A stretch of 64,000 nucleotides of DNA from Zopfochytrium polystomum (taxonomy: Eukaryota; Chytridiomycota; Chytridiomycetes; Chytridiales; Chytridiaceae), in NCBI GenBank assembly GCA_025765615.1, contig JAIVFJ010000001.1, forward strand, positions 372,001-436,000, in the 5' to 3' direction. Shown here piece after piece: positions 45,867-56,241 of the stretch (the first letter of the stretch is position 1; every line of letters starts with the position of its first letter). The notes under the pieces were generated by a model, which searched no databases, was not told the DNA's origin, and worked only from the letters and a program-made list of their open reading frames with translations. Both the position numbers and the translations under genes were made by a program.

Positions 45867-48239
45867 AGTGCGGCGGTAATGAACTGCTTGATGCAGATTT
45901 GGCATATATAAAATATGCTGTTGAGGTATGTGTTGCTGATATCCACTGCGCCAGTGTCCAAGTTGATTCAGGCAGCCATTTCAGTGAGTTAACAAAGACT
46001 ATTGATTAGGACAAGAGGTGGGTGAGTATTCTGAATATAAATGCAATGACATTAAGTGGGGCCCTTAGCCATGAGCAGTGCATAGAAGCACTCAATGCTG
46101 CTGTCTTCACAAAGTTTGACCTTGTAGGCCCATTTGTTCCAGGTTTTGTTGACATTTGTGGGTTGTTCAATAACTTCAAAAGCTGAAGGTAAGAAGTTTG
46201 TGGTGGATTCCAAATTTTAAAGTGTTATGTTTGTTTTGTGGTTGTAGAGAAATAGAATCTACTTGTGATGGTTTTAACTTTAAGAAACTTTAGGGAAAAT
46301 TAGTTCAGATTTTCTAAGATACCCTGCACACAAAAGAAAGCTTGAGAGAAAACTCTGCACAGGTGAGCCTTCCGCACGATGCTGGTCTGGGCTCCCCCCA
46401 GTACCCTATGAGGCGAGGCGACCACTCCCCCATACACAGCTTGCCCTCAACGCTTTCCCCTGCGTCTCGCCTGGGCACATCAGAAGAATAACTGTCTCCT
46501 GGTTGGTACTCCTTGCGGAATGGGCTCCCTGCTCAGGACTCCACCTCCTCTGACACAGGTCCAGGCCACACTAGCCTACAAGCTGGGACTTCGGTGTTCG
46601 TGGGCCTTCGGTTGATTTCACATTGCCGGTCTGCCACATCGGTCCGGCCTTCCACAGTCATGCCTATAGTGCTCCCAGTAAGGCCCACTGGGGGTGACGT
46701 TAATTGCAGTAGCACGGAATCCAACCCGTCGTGCCGTCACCTCCAACACCAGAGCTGTACACCGTTATCCGATTCACTTTCGCTGTGGATTACCATGTGG
46801 TTGATACTTTTTACCAATTCCAGTTTAACTTCTTCCAATTCTGATTGCTGAAGCTGAATGCTGACCGAATGGAGGAAGTTGTTGTTTTCTGGAGTGACTC
46901 TGCTGTGGGGAATGGTTGATGCTTTGTCTGACTTTGTTGAGACTGCAGAAAACTGAATGCAACTCCAATTCAACTTGTTCAACTGGCAAAATCAAGTTCA
47001 AAGATGGTTCAAGGTGACTGGTGACTGAATGGAGCAAAGTGGTGATGTTGGTGTTGTTTCTGAAGCTGATCTGCAGTAATGAATGGTTGAAGATTCTCCT
47101 GAATTTTGCTGAGACTGCTGCATATTGAATAGTTTGATGATGTGAATGGTAATTGTGACTGTTTGACTATGAGGTGGTTGATTATTGTTTTTGTTGGTCT
47201 AGAGTGGAGAATAAAGATAGAGACAAAGTTAGTGGTAGAAAGCATTAGTGAGAGTTAGTATATCCAGATGTTTGTTGATTGCTTGATGATGATTTGCCGT
47301 TAGTCTCCATATGATGTTGTGGAATTTATGCTGGTAGAAGAGTGTTAGTGCAAGCAAAGGGAACAAAGACTTCGCCTGATGTCTTCTACTCTGCCTCGTT
47401 AAAGAATCAGCAGAATGTTTTTGTCAAGTCTAACATCCAAGCCAAAACCACAAAGTTTCTGGTCAGATTACAAAAGTTGAGGGCAATCTCTGAAGCTTCC
47501 AGATCCTGGTTATGCTGCATGAATGCATGCTGGATGAATGCATGAGGCATTCAAAGAACATAGCTGTTCTGGAGTGACTCTATTAAGAGCAGTTTGAAAT
47601 CTAGAGTCAGTTAGATTTGGTTCGGCTAAGGAAGAATCTCAGATGAGAATGGAACTTCAGCAATCTTGCAAGGTTGAGCTTGTTTATAGTTTGCTCTGAA
47701 AAAGTGTTAGTGTTGAGTGTCCAATAAAGATAAACGTTGATACTCCTCGGAATGAGGCAAAAGTTATTTCAAGGAACATTGTGTTTTGTCACAGAAGTTG
47801 GTTAGGATAATTCATCAGAGTGATGCAATTGAGGTGAGGACTCAGGTATGGCTGTCGAATTTCCTGTGATGTGGGACCTGGAGTAGTGTGTTAGTATGTC
47901 TGTGTATAAAAGCTGAAGCAGTCAATATGTGTGAGTTGAGGTCCCTAGCCAGGGTCAAGTAAGCCCAGCAATAATAGTGTATTCCATAGTTCGAATCCTG
48001 AGTCCAGATTCATTTGGCTAAAATAGATAGAGTGTTTTCCTAGGCAGCAGCCTGGCACCAAGAAGACCATGCCAAGTTGGTGCCAATCCATGCTGAGACC
48101 ACTTTGCAACTCTGCGCTGATGATCATCGTTCACTTATTCCAAGCATTCTCCATCTAATTGGCAATACAGTGCCGGTGATCATCTTTCACTTATCCCTAG
48201 AATCCTCCCCCCTAAGTGGAAGATGATGTTTGATGTTGT

Positions 48240-48405
48240 ACTGGGCGCTGGCTTGTGCTGATGACAAATACTCTGAGTATTAAGTGGAATGGAAACCCAG
48301 TGTCAACAGTTTTCCTCCTCCTCTGCTCAAGCAGATAATATATGAGAGGTTTTGACCCTGTGCCGGTCACGCTTGCCTAGCAACCACTCAGAATAGACTG
48401 TTTAC
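48240..48405 (+). repeat. Repeat family Z, copy 1
   Basis: GGGCGCTGGCTTGTGCTGATG through GCTTGCCTAGCAACCACTCAG matches 60,537-60,680, then resumes at about 60,805; the 60-kb copy holds about 130 extra bases at that point. Confidence 0.8.
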
Positions 48406-49001
48406 AAAATGGTTAGAGGATTGTTAAACTACTCAACCAGTCCTTGTTCTATCAATGAATGGACTGCAAATTGTCTTTGGCTGAAGTGCTGAAGTTATCT
48501 GAGAAAAGATAAGGAGAGGCTTAGCTTGATGTAACAGAGTCCAAAGTTATGAGGAAATTGCACAAGGTTGCCGTGGTCGTGAGAGTTGGCACTTGCACAA
48601 CTATTGGTCATCCCAATCACTAATATGTTTGATGGTGAGAGTTTCAGTGTGGTTGAAAACACTCTATCAGGGAATCCAGAAATTGAACTGCCAACTCCAT
48701 GGGTTGATAGACAAGGAAAACACCATATCATTAATTCCTAATTTGTTATGCCAGGAGACTGCATGGCTGAATGTTGAGAGGATAAAGGCAGTTACTTTGA
48801 TGCATATCAAAAGCGAAGAGCAAAACACTTAGCAGATTGATTATTAGTTGATGGAGCTGGTTGGTTTTTGAGGACCTCTGCTGTTTGTTGTTCAATCAAT
48901 ATGAAGGCAGATAACCAGGATAGTAATAGTTGGTGTGGTGATTTCTGGTGCAGCAGTAGCCGAGTGATTGTTGCTTGATCAGCCAGCTCATGTGTTGCTT
49001 A

Positions 49002-49569
49002 TCATAGTTGTTTTGTCAAACAGGTTTTGAAGAGTGAGATTAGTTTGGCTAAACTTGTTATCTGAGGAGCTGGGTTGCCGACAACAAGAAAAACTTTTCC
49101 TTTTCCCATATCCAACAGGCTTTGGCCCAGTGAGCCAACAAAGATTCGAACAACTTGTTGGAAAGGGCGAATATGATGGAGAAGTTCTCCAGCTGCTGAC
49201 TTTGCAAAGCTGTCGACTCGATGGTACGCTTCAGTGAATCGGGTAATGAAGGCATCTGAGGCTTCAGTTGGTTCCATTTTAATGCATTCAAAGTCGTCAA
49301 TGATCTCCTTTGCAAGTTCGACCAGGTGTGATTTGGGTGAGGGCTCGATAGATGTGGCGAGGAATGATTAGACAGCAATGTGCATTCTGGTTCTGTGCAC
49401 CAGGAAACCAAGTTACTTTCTCTGGTCCACAAGACGGAGGCACCAGTTGGAATCTCTGTCCTTGGAATGGTCCATCTCTGATGAGACAGGTTCCAGTGTC
49501 GCAGAGGTCTAGTGGATCAACTGCATCGTTCTGCTCTGCGTTGATGTGATTGGTTGAGTCAGTAGTCAT
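49002..49569 (-). pseudogene. gag: Copia-like gag remnant
   Basis: Minus-strand pieces: MTTDSTNHINAEQNDAVDPL (start 49,569), LAKEIIDDFECIKMEPTEASDAFITRFTEAYHRVDSFAKS across two frames near 49,320-49,200, typical of the gag (UBN2-like) helices of copia elements. Frames break and no zinc knuckle was found. Confidence 0.55.
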
Positions 49570-50154
49570 GTTGTTTTCTCAGGACGATTATGTGTGCCAA
49601 GTTTGAAGGGATTTCGTTGGATTTTGGGTGTGTGGTGAAGGTGGTGTTGCAGCAGATGAAAAGTTGGTTTGTTAGCTTGGTGTGTGTCAGGTAGGGGGGT
49701 GGTCGTTGTCTCCAATTGGGGACAAAAAATCAAAAATTAATGGTGAGGGTTGGAGGTAATCTGGTGACCCTGAATGGAAAAAGGCGTCGCTTATCACGAA
49801 GGAGAGTGATTTTGGGGTGCCGTTGGTGGCAGTCGTGTAGTCCCGAAGCAGGCCTTTCCAATGATAGCTTGGGATCGGCTGGGGGAGGTCTGGAAGGCGA
49901 GCAAATTGAGGTTGAAGTTGGAAAAGTGGGCGACGACTTTGGAGGCGGTGGATACGATGTAGGAGCGTCCGATCCGAGATCAGGTGGGTTCGTTGGAAAG
50001 AGGAGATCAAGAGCTTTCCGATGGTAGTAACGAAATTGCTGTACGATGTCTGTAGCGCCCGTGATCGCTCCACGAAGTTGGCAGATCTGAAAAGCGTACA
50101 ACCCCTTCTACTGATTGGATTTTGTTGAAACCAAGGGGGAAGTGATTGGGATGG

Positions 50155-50168
50155 GTAACAGTTTTGTA
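50155..50168 (-). promoter_or_regulatory. Copia-like element priming-site position, complementary to LTR
   Basis: Plus-strand GTAACAGTTTTGTA abuts the LTR at 50,169. Its reverse complement TACAAAACTGTTAC lies inside both LTRs (50,285-50,298 and 44,204-44,217). On the element's own (minus) RNA the priming site would therefore pair with an LTR segment. No tRNA 3'-end complement was recognised here. Confidence 0.5.
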
Positions 50169-50397
50169 TGAAAGAATTTGCTATGGTGGCTGATTGATGG
50201 GTTGGGCTGCTGTGGTGTACACTACTGAAGGTGGTGGTGGTGGGAGGTTGATCTTGGATTCTGTCAGTCTTGTGTTTGTCTTTATACAAAACTGTTACAA
50301 GGACCATCACTTGCAAAATGCTGCAAGTCATCCTTGCAGAGCAGAAACTGGTCAAAGCTCCTGCACACTGCTTACACCAAAAGACCCAAAACTAACA
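50169..50397 (-). repeat. Copia-like element LTR (5' LTR for its orientation)
   Basis: 229 bases, same as 44,088-44,316. Followed by the target duplication CCTCC and the resumed gypsy pol. Confidence 0.9.
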
Positions 50398-51109
50398 CCT
50401 CCTTCCACTGGCAGAATTTGCTCTCAACAATTCTCTCCACTCAAGCACCCAGCTATCTCCTTTCTTTGCAACCTATGGCTTCAATCCAAGAGGAGATCTT
50501 CTGGGACAAGAGACCCTATCCAATGTCCAAGCTCCTGCTGCGGCTTCACACTTACATAAGCTCAAGATCATCAACTCCTTCCTGGACTCCACCCTGAAGC
50601 AAGCCCAAGAAGATGCCTCAAGATTTGCCAACACTCACAGAATGGACCATGACCTTGCTGTGGGTCAGCAAGTTTGGCTTCTGAGGAAGAACTTGCAGAC
50701 CAAAAGACCAAGTCCCAAGCTAGACAACCTCAAGTTGGGACCTTTCAAGATCTTGGAGCAAATCAATCCAGTCACCTTCAAGCTGGATCTCCCTGCATCC
50801 ATGAAGATCCACCCAGTTTTCCATGTCAGCCTTTTAGAGAAGTTTGTGGCCAATTCCATTCCAGGCAGAGTTGTTCCTCCTCCTCCTCCAGTTGAGGTAG
50901 AAGGTGAAGAGGAATTTGAGGTTGAACAAATCTTGGATGCCAAGTGGTTTGGAAGAACACTCAAGTTCCTTGTTAAGTGGAAAGGTTACTCAGATGCTGA
51001 CAACACCTGGGAGCCTGAGTCAAACCTCACTCACTGCCAAGACCTTCTGCTCGAGTTCAAGACCAGGTACCCCACCAAGTTGCAGAAGAGGCCTAAAAGG
51101 GGGAGATGA

Positions 51110-51417
51110 TGTTATGAATCACCCTCTGGAAACCTCTGGAACCTTCTAGAACATTCCTTCATGGAACCTTGTGGAACCTTCTGGAACCTTCTTTGCTTTC
51201 CTGACTTGTCTTGTTGTCATTGGTATCATTGGTATCATTGTATTACTAATTGCTCTTTCTGGAACTTTCTTTGAGTCTTGACAAGGAAGACTCTCAAAAG
51301 GTATAAAAGGGGGATGGGGGACCTGCCCCATCCCTCAAGTGAATTATTGTTTCCAATACAATCATCACTCCTCTCAGTTCCTTGTCTGCCTTGTCCTGTC
51401 CTGCCCTGTTCCTGACA
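51110..51417 (+). repeat. Gypsy 3' LTR
   Basis: 308 bases beginning TGTTATGAATC after the polypurine tract and ending CCTGTTCCTGACA. Differs from the 5' LTR at about four sites (for example CAAAAGG for CAAAAAG and CTGCCCC for CTGTCCC). Confidence 0.93.
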
Positions 51418-52397
51418 GAGCTGCTGTGAGCTGCTCTCGTTCAACATTTCTCTGAACCCATTGTGTGTGATTCTAATTGCATTGTCCTCGCCGGCAAAGC
51501 CTAGGAAAGCAAAGCTAGAATCCCTGCTATCTTCACCAAACCCTTTTCGTTGGATTCAGATTAGGCCTTTTGGCTTACCCAGCTTAATGTAAGTTAATCG
51601 GCAGCGGCAACGAGGCTGCCATCCACATATGAAGCTGGCTTCCTAGGCTCAATCTCAACACACAAGGTCTCCCCTTGTGCTGATTCCACAAGCTGTTCAG
51701 CAGCAAGTAGAATGTCAGCCCTCAACGGCAATCAGTCCCACTTACACATAAGGAAAACGGGTACAAATAAGGAAGGAGGGTAAATGGAAAGGTGGAGTGA
51801 AAGGTCGGATTCCAATATGAAAGGCCGCAATTGTGGCGAAATTGATAGTGTAGGTGAGATCCCAATCGAAAATCTCGGCCAAATGGTGGTGGTAAATTTG
51901 AAGGCAGCGGCGAAGCTGCTGCAATTGCAGGGTCGAGATCGCAGCCGTAGGCTGCGAGATTGGTGGAGGTGAGGCTGAGATTGCAGCCGGAGGCTGCGAC
52001 AGATCCAGTTAAGGCGGCGGCAAAGCTGCCACACCGCAATCTCAGCCATGGGGTGAATGGGGATAATCGTCATCTGTTTCTCACAGGAGATTTCTTGGAG
52101 AAATGGTGAAAAAGAAAGGAGAAAAGGAAAAAAAAATATAACAAAAACTGAAAAACACAAAAGGAAAAAAACCCCGAAGACATCAACGTGAATTCTCTCG
52201 CGCTACTTCGACCTACTTTGGCTGCAGGGTCCTCAACCTGCTTTGGCAGTGACTTTGTCGCTGCAAAAGCAGCCAAATAATCCAGAAATTGAAGAAAGAG
52301 CGACTTTGGTGCCTTTAGCACCTCCACCACAAGCGGAAAACATTGAACAATCTTGACAACGCCCCACAACCCTCAGTGCATTTTCAACTGACAACAG

Positions 52398-52555
52398 GTT
52401 AGCTGCAAATACACTATGATAGCACCTTGGAAACTAAAGAACCTGGAATAATAATAGGGGTCCCAATCCTTGTGGTTTTATAACAGATATGCTTGTTTTT
52501 GCATATAAAATCCCTTGTCTTTATCACTGAGACCTCAGTGTAGTCTCACATTCTT
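52398..52555 (+). repeat. Split repeat family Y, right half
   Basis: GTTAGCTGCAAATACACT through ACCTCAGTGTAGTCTCACA matches 62,457-62,610, continuing exactly where the left half stopped. Confidence 0.8.
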
Positions 52556-52674
52556 GCTGGCCTGAGAAATTCAAATTTGTAGTTTTTGCACAAGCTTGGG
52601 TCATCAGCACATTGTCCCCAATCCAGCTTCTGCAAAAATGGTTGCCTCTCCCAGTTCTTTCAAAGTAGTTCAAC

Positions 52675-55600
52675 TTATAAAAACGTGATCAGAGACTGGA
52701 CAGACGCAATCTTCCGCTTTGCAAAAACCCTGACACGCCGCTCCAACCGCCGCAAGTCTTCAGCTTCAACCACTTGAGTCAGACAGCTGTCCCCTGCTGG
52801 AAGCACCTTGATGGTTTTGGCCAGTGGCCACACGAGTTCCAGAATTTCACGCATCTCGTTTTTTGTCATGTGTGGGAGCAGCGCAGAAACAGATCGAACA
52901 GGTTGCTCAATACGAAAGGCCTTCAGAGAAATTAGAAATGAGACAGTTGCAACAAAGGGAAGCGTGTCCTCTCACATTGATAATAACCTGAAGAACAGTA
53001 TTGACATTTTCAAGAACCTTCTCATCCACCTTAATTGCCCCACCCAAACGAGTTTGGCCATAACAGTAGCGAACAACGGATCTCACCAAATCACCAGAAA
53101 GCCCCACAGCCACAGAGTCTGCTGCGGTTTTAGTGCTGAGACTCAAACACTGTCTAATGTTCCTCACCATGGGAGACCATGAGCAAAAGATCCCAAAGCA
53201 CAGGGTATTTTTGAAAATTTCCAGCCACCCTCATATCCCTAATTAATTAAGAAGTCAGATGAGTCATAATCGTCATGTTTGGAACCATTGGGTTTGTGCA
53301 AGACCAGTTGGTTGGCTTTGACTAGGTGAAGGTGTCTCTAATGCCTCATTTATTTGCTCTGCCAACGTGGAAACACTCGCTTTACCTGCTACGTGCTTAG
53401 TTCCCCATGAAATTGTAAACGGCTACTTACTAAGATGCTTCAAACAACTCTGGAAGAGAAAAGCAATATTTTTCCGGCCTGTTGGGGATTTGCACAGAGT
53501 GGATCTAGAAATTGCGTCATGAAAGAACTTCAATGATCACCATGTACAAAGAAACAGACCTTTGAAACGACCTTGTGTGAAGATTATTTAAGCTGGGAGT
53601 TGAAGGTCCTTTTGGGAGTTGTTGGTGGCTCTGTCCCCCCCGTTCTGATGGACTGCAGGAATGAAGAATCAGCAGTTTCAGGCATTGACTCTTCCGAATC
53701 TTCCATTTCCACTGAGACTTCCACAGTTTTCTCACGCTTGAATAGTCGGACCACCAGCATTTCACACATGAAACTCCAATTGGTGCCATAGCTGGCAATT
53801 TTGGAAATAATCTCAGAGGCAAGCCTGATTTGGAGAGAGATTTCCCAATTTGTGCTTGGAAGGATTAGAGTTCCACCATTGTCATCCTTTTCCAACAGGG
53901 AGAAAAAAAGGTCAACAGCATCTGCAGCGGCCTGTTTCTCTCTGCATGGTAGAATCTCCACAGCAGCGAGGAAATGGACTGGCTGGCAGCTTGTTGTTGA
54001 GTTAAGTTGGGCAATCACTGTCCTCAGGGATTTTGCGCTCAGTGACTTCAACAAAGTTGGTCTCAGTAAATCAAAAATTGGAACTCTTTCCTCTGAATGA
54101 AGAAGTCTTAGGCAGTCTGCATAAGATGGATTTTCAAAGAACTGGTCAAGTACGGCCTGAAGACTTGCTCTATAGAAGAGTCAATGCAATTTAAAAGAGA
54201 ATTAAGTACAAAAGTTCTCACATATAAGAGGATGAATTGCTGCTGGACCAGCTCAGGTGCAAGTGGATAAGACATTGCAAAGGGGCAGCCTTTTGGCTGG
54301 GTTCAGAAGCCTCTGCAAGTGCTCTCAAGAAGTACCAGACTTTTTCCACCTGCTCACTTTCGTCAAAGAACTTTCCAAGAACTTCCAACATTGTGATAGC
54401 ATGGAAGGATAGGTACTGAACATGGATATTTTCATTCTTGCATTGCAAGCTGATGTGGCAAACTTCTCTAAAATCTCGAGAAAGGTCCAAAGGGATTGGA
54501 GGTGAGATATTTCTTTCAACGAATCCCTTCAGTTTCGAAGCCAGGCCCAGCAGCTGTGATTCCCCGTAAGCTTTTGCAGTGATTGATCATCACATCAGCT
54601 GTACCTGATCTAATATATCATCGCCTAAGCGACAGCAATTCTCTGAGACTTTCTCCTTAATTAGTTGTGCTTCATTGGAGTTCCATGCAGCATTCAGCGA
54701 GGAACAGAGAAGTATGAAGATTTTCACAAGCTGGAAGTCCTCAAAAATGCGGAATTTGAGGAAAGTTCTTGCTAGATCTACAAAGGCATCACACAATGGC
54801 TGGTGAGTACTAGTAAAGTCATATAATTAGTGCGATAGTTTAAGCTAAAGAGCGAGGAGAACCTGTGAGGAGTTCGGTAGTATGAGAACTGCAGTTGACG
54901 TTCCAAGGTGACCAGCCTCCCAAAGTCTGCCACAGATAGTTTTTCAAATATTGCCCTGACCAGGTCTGAATATGTTTCAGCGCATGTAACAAATTCTAAG
55001 CACTAAGGAACAACCAACCCTCTCTCACTGCAGTGGGAACAATGAGAATATTCAGAGTGTAGGCAATAGCAAATTGACAAATGCCTGTTGGGTCTATAAA
55101 ATATAGTTACTATTGTAGGATTACTAGATAAGCATTCCAATACCTGGTGAGCCATCACCCATCTTTTGGAGGGTTTCAATGTACATTGACAAAATATATA
55201 TAACACTTTCAACAAATTCTTTGGGTATACAGACTGATAGAAAGTGGCTCAGTTCATTTAGCAAGCGAATGGATCCTTCAGCAGGCACAAGTTCTGCTTG
55301 ACTGGAAGATAATTCAGCATCCTGAGTTGAATAATGTTCTTAACATACTCAGCGCTTTCAGCAAGCATCCCCTGCATCTCTGCGATGAGGAAGACATGAA
55401 ACGACACCAAGTTGTGTTGATACGTCACAGACATGACATGAAAGAGCAGCCATCGGAGCTTAGGGTGTTCATAAGTGGTCTGTAGGGCTTCATCAGTCAC
55501 TTTCACCATTTGACAAGACCTCTCACTCTAAAGAAAAAGGTTGTTTGAGAAGCCCTAATAGTCCAAGTTGTAATTTGTCAGCTGTCACCATTTTCTAGAT

Positions 55601-56067
55601 AATCTCACATTTGGTCATCAACATTCATAGACTGAATAATGAGACTGACAAGGCTCTTCACCAACTGTGATGAAAGGCGGTATGCTATGAGCTCAGCATA
55701 TGACTCGAAAGGTTTAGAAGGAACTGCCAAATGTTGGTAAAGGATTTTTTTCGCACGAACATACCTGCAAGCTGAAGAAGGAATTCGAGGCACCACTATA
55801 TAAGGCCATTTGAGGTCCGATTAGTTTGCTCGACGAAAGCTCGCTGGATTCACGTGCCTTCAGTAATCCAGCATCTCGGCAAGCGTCTGGGTCCTGCAGT
55901 TGATGTGCAGAAATTTTCTCCAGTCCGGATATACTGTCATGCAATGCAATTATGTGGCCTCCTCTGTCCTCCTCAGGCAGACTGTAAACGTCGATACCTG
56001 CACCAATGAGATGCACAGAGTTGCGTATCGGCCCTTGGAGCGCCACCAAAAACTGCGCAAGATCCAT
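52675..56067 (-). CDS. Large multi-exon helical protein, family not recognised
   Basis: ATG at 56,067 (MDLAQFLVALQGPIRNSVHLIG). A clean donor after SNSFFSLQ (about 55,766) splices to VPSKPFESYAELIAYRLSSQLVKSLVSLIIQSMN; further exons include LRWLLFHVMSVTYQHNLVSF, VESVIYILSMYIETLQKM, FVDLARTFLKFRIFEDFQLVKIFILLCSSL, YLSFHAITMLEVLGKFFDESEQVEKVWYFLRALAE, ADCLRLLHSEERVPIFDLLRP and, near the end, RREILELVWPLAKTIKV-type helices with TAA at 52,675. The sequence is Leu-rich, amphipathic and without signal or membrane segments, consistent with HEAT/ARM-like solenoids. It includes an acidic patch (SVEMEDSEESMPE). No diagnostic motif was found; DNA-repair or tubulin/kinase-chaperone solenoid families are possibilities that could not be separated. 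Confidence 0.55.
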
Positions 56068-56241
56068 GGCTGCGTGTTGTTGTGTGAGTCTGGTTGTGAG
56101 TTGTGATTGGTCACGGAATTAGTTTTTTCTTTTGGCAACTTTCTCAGACCCTCCTCCGCCGCCGACGGGCTTAGCTCTACTTAAATGACTTGGCGAAGGG
56201 AGCGAGGGGTAAAGTATTTGCCCTGGTGGACTTTTGAGGGG

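Larger units (their letters stand above)
45434..48990. other. Non-coding interior of the copia-like element
   Basis: About 3.5 kb without recognisable pol. It carries a T run (45,480-45,494), the gypsy solo LTR, a GC-richer block of unknown origin (46,360-46,740) and a copy of repeat Z (48,240-48,405). Short frames only. Confidence 0.5.
44088..50397 (-). mobile_element. Copia-like LTR element nested in gypsy pol
   Basis: Flanked by perfect 5-bp target duplications CCTCC (44,083-44,087 and 50,398-50,402). The two 229-bp LTRs read as identical. Orientation is minus: a polypurine tract (minus strand AGGGGGGAG) lies beside the 44-kb LTR, and copia-type RNase H and gag remnants read on the minus strand. 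Most of pol (protease, integrase, RT palm) is missing, frames are broken, and a gypsy solo LTR sits inside. It is therefore non-autonomous, yet the LTR identity shows it moved recently. Confidence 0.85.
41075..51109 (+). pseudogene. pol: Gypsy Pol polyprotein, split by a 6.3-kb insertion
   Basis: Part 1 (41,075-44,087): aspartic protease ALIDSGSSCNIID (about 41,310), a Ser/Gln/His-rich spacer with repeated QFTVH-SQDSS units, reverse transcriptase ([43 protein letters not shown], active site YLDD near 42,540), RNase H (ETDASDYALGAVLSQ, KELLAIVEAFKFWRHYL), integrase HHCC finger (HPGEHKTYE...CETCQRN) and core (MDFIVKLP, SDRGPQFRS, YHPQTDGQTERTN). It stops in the insertion at TGG CCC ACC CTC C. 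Part 2 (50,403-51,109) resumes in the same phase with PLAEFALNNS, the GPFKI/HPVFHVSLL C-terminal integrase fold and a chromodomain (FEVEQILDAKWFGR..FLVKWKGY..ADNTWEPESNL), ending TGA. No other lesion seen. Confidence 0.9.
39888..51417 (+). mobile_element. Chromodomain Ty3/gypsy LTR retrotransposon (chromovirus), interrupted
   Basis: Two 308-bp LTRs (TG...CA/TA) bracket a priming site, gag, pol with the order protease-RT-RNase H-integrase-chromodomain, and a polypurine tract at 51,095-51,105 (AAAAGGGGGAG) just before the 3' LTR. The LTRs differ at about four positions. Pol is split by the copia-like element at 44,088-50,397; removal of it leaves an open frame, so the gypsy copy was apparently intact when hit. 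Flanking 5-mers (GAAAT, GAGCT) do not match, so no target duplication is seen. Chromodomain elements integrate in heterochromatin guided by histone marks (family knowledge). Confidence 0.93.
38966..52393. mobile_element. 13.4-kb nested retroelement insertion splitting repeat Y
   Basis: The insertion begins TG (38,966) and ends CA (52,392-52,393). The target ACAG is present on both sides (38,962-38,965 and 52,394-52,397), and the flanks join into the sequence found uninterrupted near 62,455. The outermost element itself accounts for about 0.9 kb on the left (38,966-39,887) and 1.0 kb on the right (51,418-52,393); neither side contains recognisable coding domains, and no terminal repeat between them was found by eye, so its class is uncertain. 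The rest is the gypsy element and its own insertions. Confidence 0.7.

Noticed and set aside
51722..52160. Minus-strand frames right of the gypsy element
   Set aside because: Repetitive Ser/Leu/Phe-rich text from simple repeats (GCGGCAAAGCTGC and GGCTGCGA units); no domain.
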